Under the pieces are notes generated by a model. It had not been told where the DNA came from, made no database searches, and worked only from the letters and a program-made list of their open reading frames with translations. This document shows, piece by piece, positions 15,528-17,123 of a DNA stretch of 17,123 bases. Within the stretch, counting starts at the first letter, position 1. Each line of letters starts with the position of its first letter. Where the stretch lies: positions 1 through 17,123 of the forward strand of contig JALZUI010000154.1 in the NCBI GenBank assembly GCA_023301545.1, in the 5' to 3' direction. The DNA is from Akkermansiaceae bacterium (GTDB lineage Bacteria; Verrucomicrobiota; Verrucomicrobiia; Verrucomicrobiales; Akkermansiaceae). The translations under genes were made by a program, and so were the position numbers.

Positions 15528-16577
15528 TTATCGGCTGCGGCTAGGTCCGCCACTGCTACGTGAACTTCCCCCGCGACCACCACTTGGACGTGAGCTTCCT
15601 CCACGACCACCACTTGGACGCGAACTACCACCGCGACCACCGCTTGGACGAGAACTTCCGCCGCGACCACCGCTTGGGCGAGATCCACCTGGGCGTGAGC
15701 TTCCACCGCGTCCGCCACGTCCACGACCACCACCACGACTACTTCCGCCGCGTTTAGATTTTTGCTCGTACGCACGCTTACGCGCTGCGGCTGTCTTCTC
15801 TTCACGGAGTTTTTCACCACCGGGAGTCACTCGCTTCTTAGCAGGTGCTTGGCGTGATTTTCCAGGATTACGGAGGAGGGCTGAAACCTCGCCTTCTTCC
15901 ATTTCCCGTGCTTCGCCTGGTTCTAAATCTAATCCTTCATACGCCCCGATACGAATACGGGTCAACTTCTTGACCTGGTAACCTAGTGCTCGACACATCA
16001 TACGGATTTGGCGCTTCATTCCAGTCTCTAGCGTCATTGAAATTCTTCGACCAGAGAGACGGCTGACAGCCTTAGCGGTCGCACGTCCTTCTTCTAGGTA
16101 AATCCCCTTCAGAAACTGCTCCAAATGCTTTTCCTCAAACGGTTGGTTCACCGTCACGATGTACTCCTTCTCAATTTTCTGGCGAGGGTGAGTCAGCTTA
16201 TTCGCCAGCTCTCCATCATTCGTCATCACGAGGAGTCCTTCAGAGTCCTGATCTAGGCGACCAACATGGTTTAAGTGGCTATACTTTTGCGGGAGTAAGT
16301 CGTAGATCGTTTCGCGATCGAACTCATCACTCTTAGTCGTCACGTAACCAGCGAGCTTGTAAAAGATTACCGTGGAAGTCTCCTTCGAGCGGATCGAACG
16401 GCCATTCACTTTAACGTGATCGGTACGCTTGACGATGTAGCCAGGGGTTAAACAAGGTTCATTATTGACCGTGACACTGCCCTCGAAAATGAGGTCATCG
16501 GCACCCCGGCGGGATGAGAGACCTGAAGAGGCGATAAATTTATTGAGGCGTGAGCCTTCTTTGGGTGCGTTATTCAT
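15528..16577 (-). CDS. RsuA/RluB-family rRNA pseudouridine synthase with RGG-like repeat tail
   Basis: 349-residue RNA-modifying enzyme. Residues 10-57 form an S4 RNA-binding domain (RLNKFIASSGLSSRRGADDLI). The catalytic domain has GRLDQDSEGLLVMTNDG with the catalytic aspartate D109, then KEYIVTV, TGMKRQIRMMCRALGY and KLTRIRIG. These place it with the RluB/RluE/RluF/RsuA group, which modifies ribosomal RNA. From about residue 236 it carries a basic, disordered tail with lysine/arginine stretches and then RGG/SRPSGG repeats to the end. Enterobacterial RluB also has a basic C-terminal tail. This tail should bind RNA non-specifically. The exact uridine cannot be told from sequence. It lies downstream of the small basic protein and its terminator. 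Confidence 0.9.
   Translation of the reverse strand: MNNAPKEGSRLNKFIASSGLSSRRGADDLIFEGSVTVNNEPCLTPGYIVKRTDHVKVNGRSIRSKETSTVIFYKLAGYVTTKSDEFDRETIYDLLPQKYSHLNHVGRLDQDSEGLLVMTNDGELANKLTHPRQKIEKEYIVTVNQPFEEKHLEQFLKGIYLEEGRATAKAVSRLSGRRISMTLETGMKRQIRMMCRALGYQVKKLTRIRIGAYEGLDLEPGEAREMEEGEVSALLRNPGKSRQAPAKKRVTPGGEKLREEKTAAARKRAYEQKSKRGGSSRGGGRGRGGRGGSSRPGGSRPSGGRGGSSRPSGGRGGSSRPSGGRGGSSRPSGGRGGSSRSSGGPSRSR
15564..15683 (-). repeat. four tandem 30-base repeats encoding SRPSGGRGGS
   Basis: Four consecutive 30-base units inside the pseudouridine synthase gene each encode SRPSGGRGGS (residues 299-338), flanked by degenerate copies. The units differ mainly at third codon positions, while the amino acid sequence is identical. 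This points to selection on the peptide as well as expansion by slippage. The phase matches whole codons, so unit number could change without frameshift. Confidence 0.9.
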
Positions 16578-16609
16578 ACCGAAATTTCACAATTTGGGGT
16601 TGGGTATTT

Positions 16610-16642
16610 AAAGTAAAACAGCGGGCACACAATGTGACCGCT
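16610..16642 (-). terminator. rho-independent terminator after the small basic protein gene
   Basis: On the minus strand AGCGG-T-CACA, loop TTG, TGTG-C-CCGCT forms a ten-position stem with one internal mismatch (16620-16642). It is followed by GTTTTACTTT (to 16610). It begins about 30 bases past the stop at 16673 and lies before the pseudouridine synthase start at 16577. Some transcripts may read through. Confidence 0.75.
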
Positions 16643-16672
16643 TATTTAATATAGTATTGGAAGCAACTGGAA

Positions 16673-16828
16673 TTATCCAACTACTTTAGTCTTAGGAAGA
16701 CCGATCGGGCTACGCCCTTCTTCCCACTGACCACGTTCACGGAGTGCTTTGATACGCTCGAAACGCTTCATTACTGATTTCTTACCACCAGCGGATCCAG
16801 ATACTTTAAGACTGTTGTGCTTTGACAT
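16673..16828 (-). CDS. small basic protein of the chlamydial/verrucomicrobial family
   Basis: 51-residue, strongly basic protein starting MSKHNSLKVSGSAGGKKSVM and containing KRFERIKALRERGQW, then GLPKTK near the end. I recognise this as the conserved small basic protein described for chlamydiae and verrucomicrobia (a TIGRFAMs family, TIGR04137 as I recall). Its function is not established here. Composition and conservation suggest a ribosome- or nucleic-acid-associated protein. It has its own terminator at 16610-16642 and an A/T-rich leader with no Shine-Dalgarno. The start ATG at 16828 gives the conserved N terminus. The family match is the best taxonomic marker in the window. Confidence 0.88.
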   Translation of the reverse strand: MSKHNSLKVSGSAGGKKSVMKRFERIKALRERGQWEEGRSPIGLPKTKVVG

Positions 16829-17123
16829 AAAATTTATTGGTTAAAAGGAAGGGTTTAATAACTCAATAATTCCTAACAGCGCAAGACTTTATTTCACTTT
16901 CATTAAAAATAAAGAACAGAAGCTCCTTCAAGCCCGACTAGGACGCCCTTAATTGTGCGTGTGTTTCATGAAATGGCTAGTTTAACACCTTACTCAAGCG
17001 AGGTCTGCCTTCTCATCTACTCCTTTTAGACCGCGGATTCAACTAGCCAGTGCAACAGGCTGAGGGCTTGAGTAGCGAGCCCAGCTTATGTTAGGGTTTT
17101 GCATACTAAAACCAAACCCAAAG
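16829..17123. other. 295-base non-coding region at the right edge
   Basis: No convincing protein gene is seen on either strand. 16829-16920 is A/T-rich and presumably holds the promoter of the small basic protein gene. A weak minus-strand candidate is TTGCGC with TATTAA 18 bases away. 16974-17087 is less A/T-rich and contains the inverted repeats listed separately. At 16920-16930 a short GAAG-GAG-CTTC hairpin is followed on the minus strand by a T-rich run, a possible weak end for an RNA transcribed leftward from beyond the window. Confidence 0.6.
16974..17087. ncRNA. candidate structured RNA with crossing helices (strand unresolved)
   Basis: Four complementary pairs are visible. TGGCTAGTT (16974-16982) pairs with AACTAGCCA (17041-17049). 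TACTCAAGC (16991-16999) pairs with GCTTGAGTA (17066-17074). GGTCT (17002-17006) pairs with AGACC (17028-17032). A local hairpin spans 17057-17087 (GCT-GA-GGGCT, nine-base loop, AGCCC-AGC). The first two pairs cross, a pseudoknot topology. The second pair uses bases of the local hairpin, so those two are mutually exclusive. I could not match it to tmRNA, RNase P, SRP, 6S or a known riboswitch by eye. It may be truncated by the window edge. Confidence 0.4.

Noticed and set aside
15564..15683. Regular 30-base repeats as a CRISPR array
   Set aside because: The units are directly adjacent with no spacers and lie in frame inside a coding region.
15479..15820. Minus-strand reading frame rich in valine and alanine overlapping the pseudouridine synthase tail
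   Set aside because: It is a frame-shadow of the RGG repeat region. The composition is a by-product of the 30-base repeats.
16974..17087. The structured region as a tRNA, tmRNA, SRP RNA or RNase P RNA
   Set aside because: No T-arm GTTCRANNC with a CCA end, no tmRNA tag reading frame, no SRP GGAAG apical motif and no RNase P GAGGAAAGTCC or ACAGAAA core could be found by eye.
17064..17123. Terminator at the far right edge (GGTTTT and AAAACC arms near 17095-17112)
   Set aside because: No T run follows the stem on either strand within the visible sequence.

Overview
The window looks like chromosomal DNA of a Gram-negative bacterium from the Verrucomicrobiota, most likely the class Opitutae. This placement is inferred from gene content, not from rRNA. 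It rests on a 51-residue 'small basic protein' of the type reported from chlamydiae and verrucomicrobia (16673-16828), an LpxB lipid A enzyme, a CdsZ-like coiled-coil zinc-ribbon protein, and a MoxR/DUF58/BatA/large-VWA cluster of the layout common in this superphylum. Coding density is high. No tRNA, rRNA, insertion sequence, prophage gene or CRISPR array was seen. Few genes have a clear Shine-Dalgarno sequence.

Left arm (plus strand, 1-2216): the 3' part of recQ, then a small membrane-anchored protein of unknown function. It meets the next minus-strand group tail to tail, 11 bases apart.

Second block (minus strand, read from 7218 down to 2228): a TetR-like regulator, an ABC1/UbiB-type atypical kinase, a YtqB/MnmM-type methyltransferase, trpB and lpxB. 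The gaps are short, so this is probably one transcript. It joins a regulator-kinase pair to housekeeping functions: tRNA modification, tryptophan synthesis and lipid A synthesis.

Third block (minus strand, 16828 down to 7399): small basic protein and its terminator, then a large-subunit-type pseudouridine synthase with an RGG/SRPSGG repeat tail, and a UbiA-superfamily membrane protein lacking the second aspartate motif. Next come MoxR, a DUF58 protein, a BatA-type protein and a large VWA protein, tightly coupled by overlaps or short gaps. A CdsZ-like protein and ribosomal protein L19 follow, and the block ends at a strong hairpin terminator (7349-7377). MoxR AAA+ ATPases usually act as chaperones for VWA proteins, so the four central genes probably form one envelope-associated system.

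Right edge (16829-17123): no convincing protein gene. From 16974 to 17087 there are several nested and crossing inverted repeats, including two mutually exclusive pairings. This is the best candidate here for an undescribed element: a pseudoknotted structured RNA or cis-regulatory RNA, possibly extending beyond the window.
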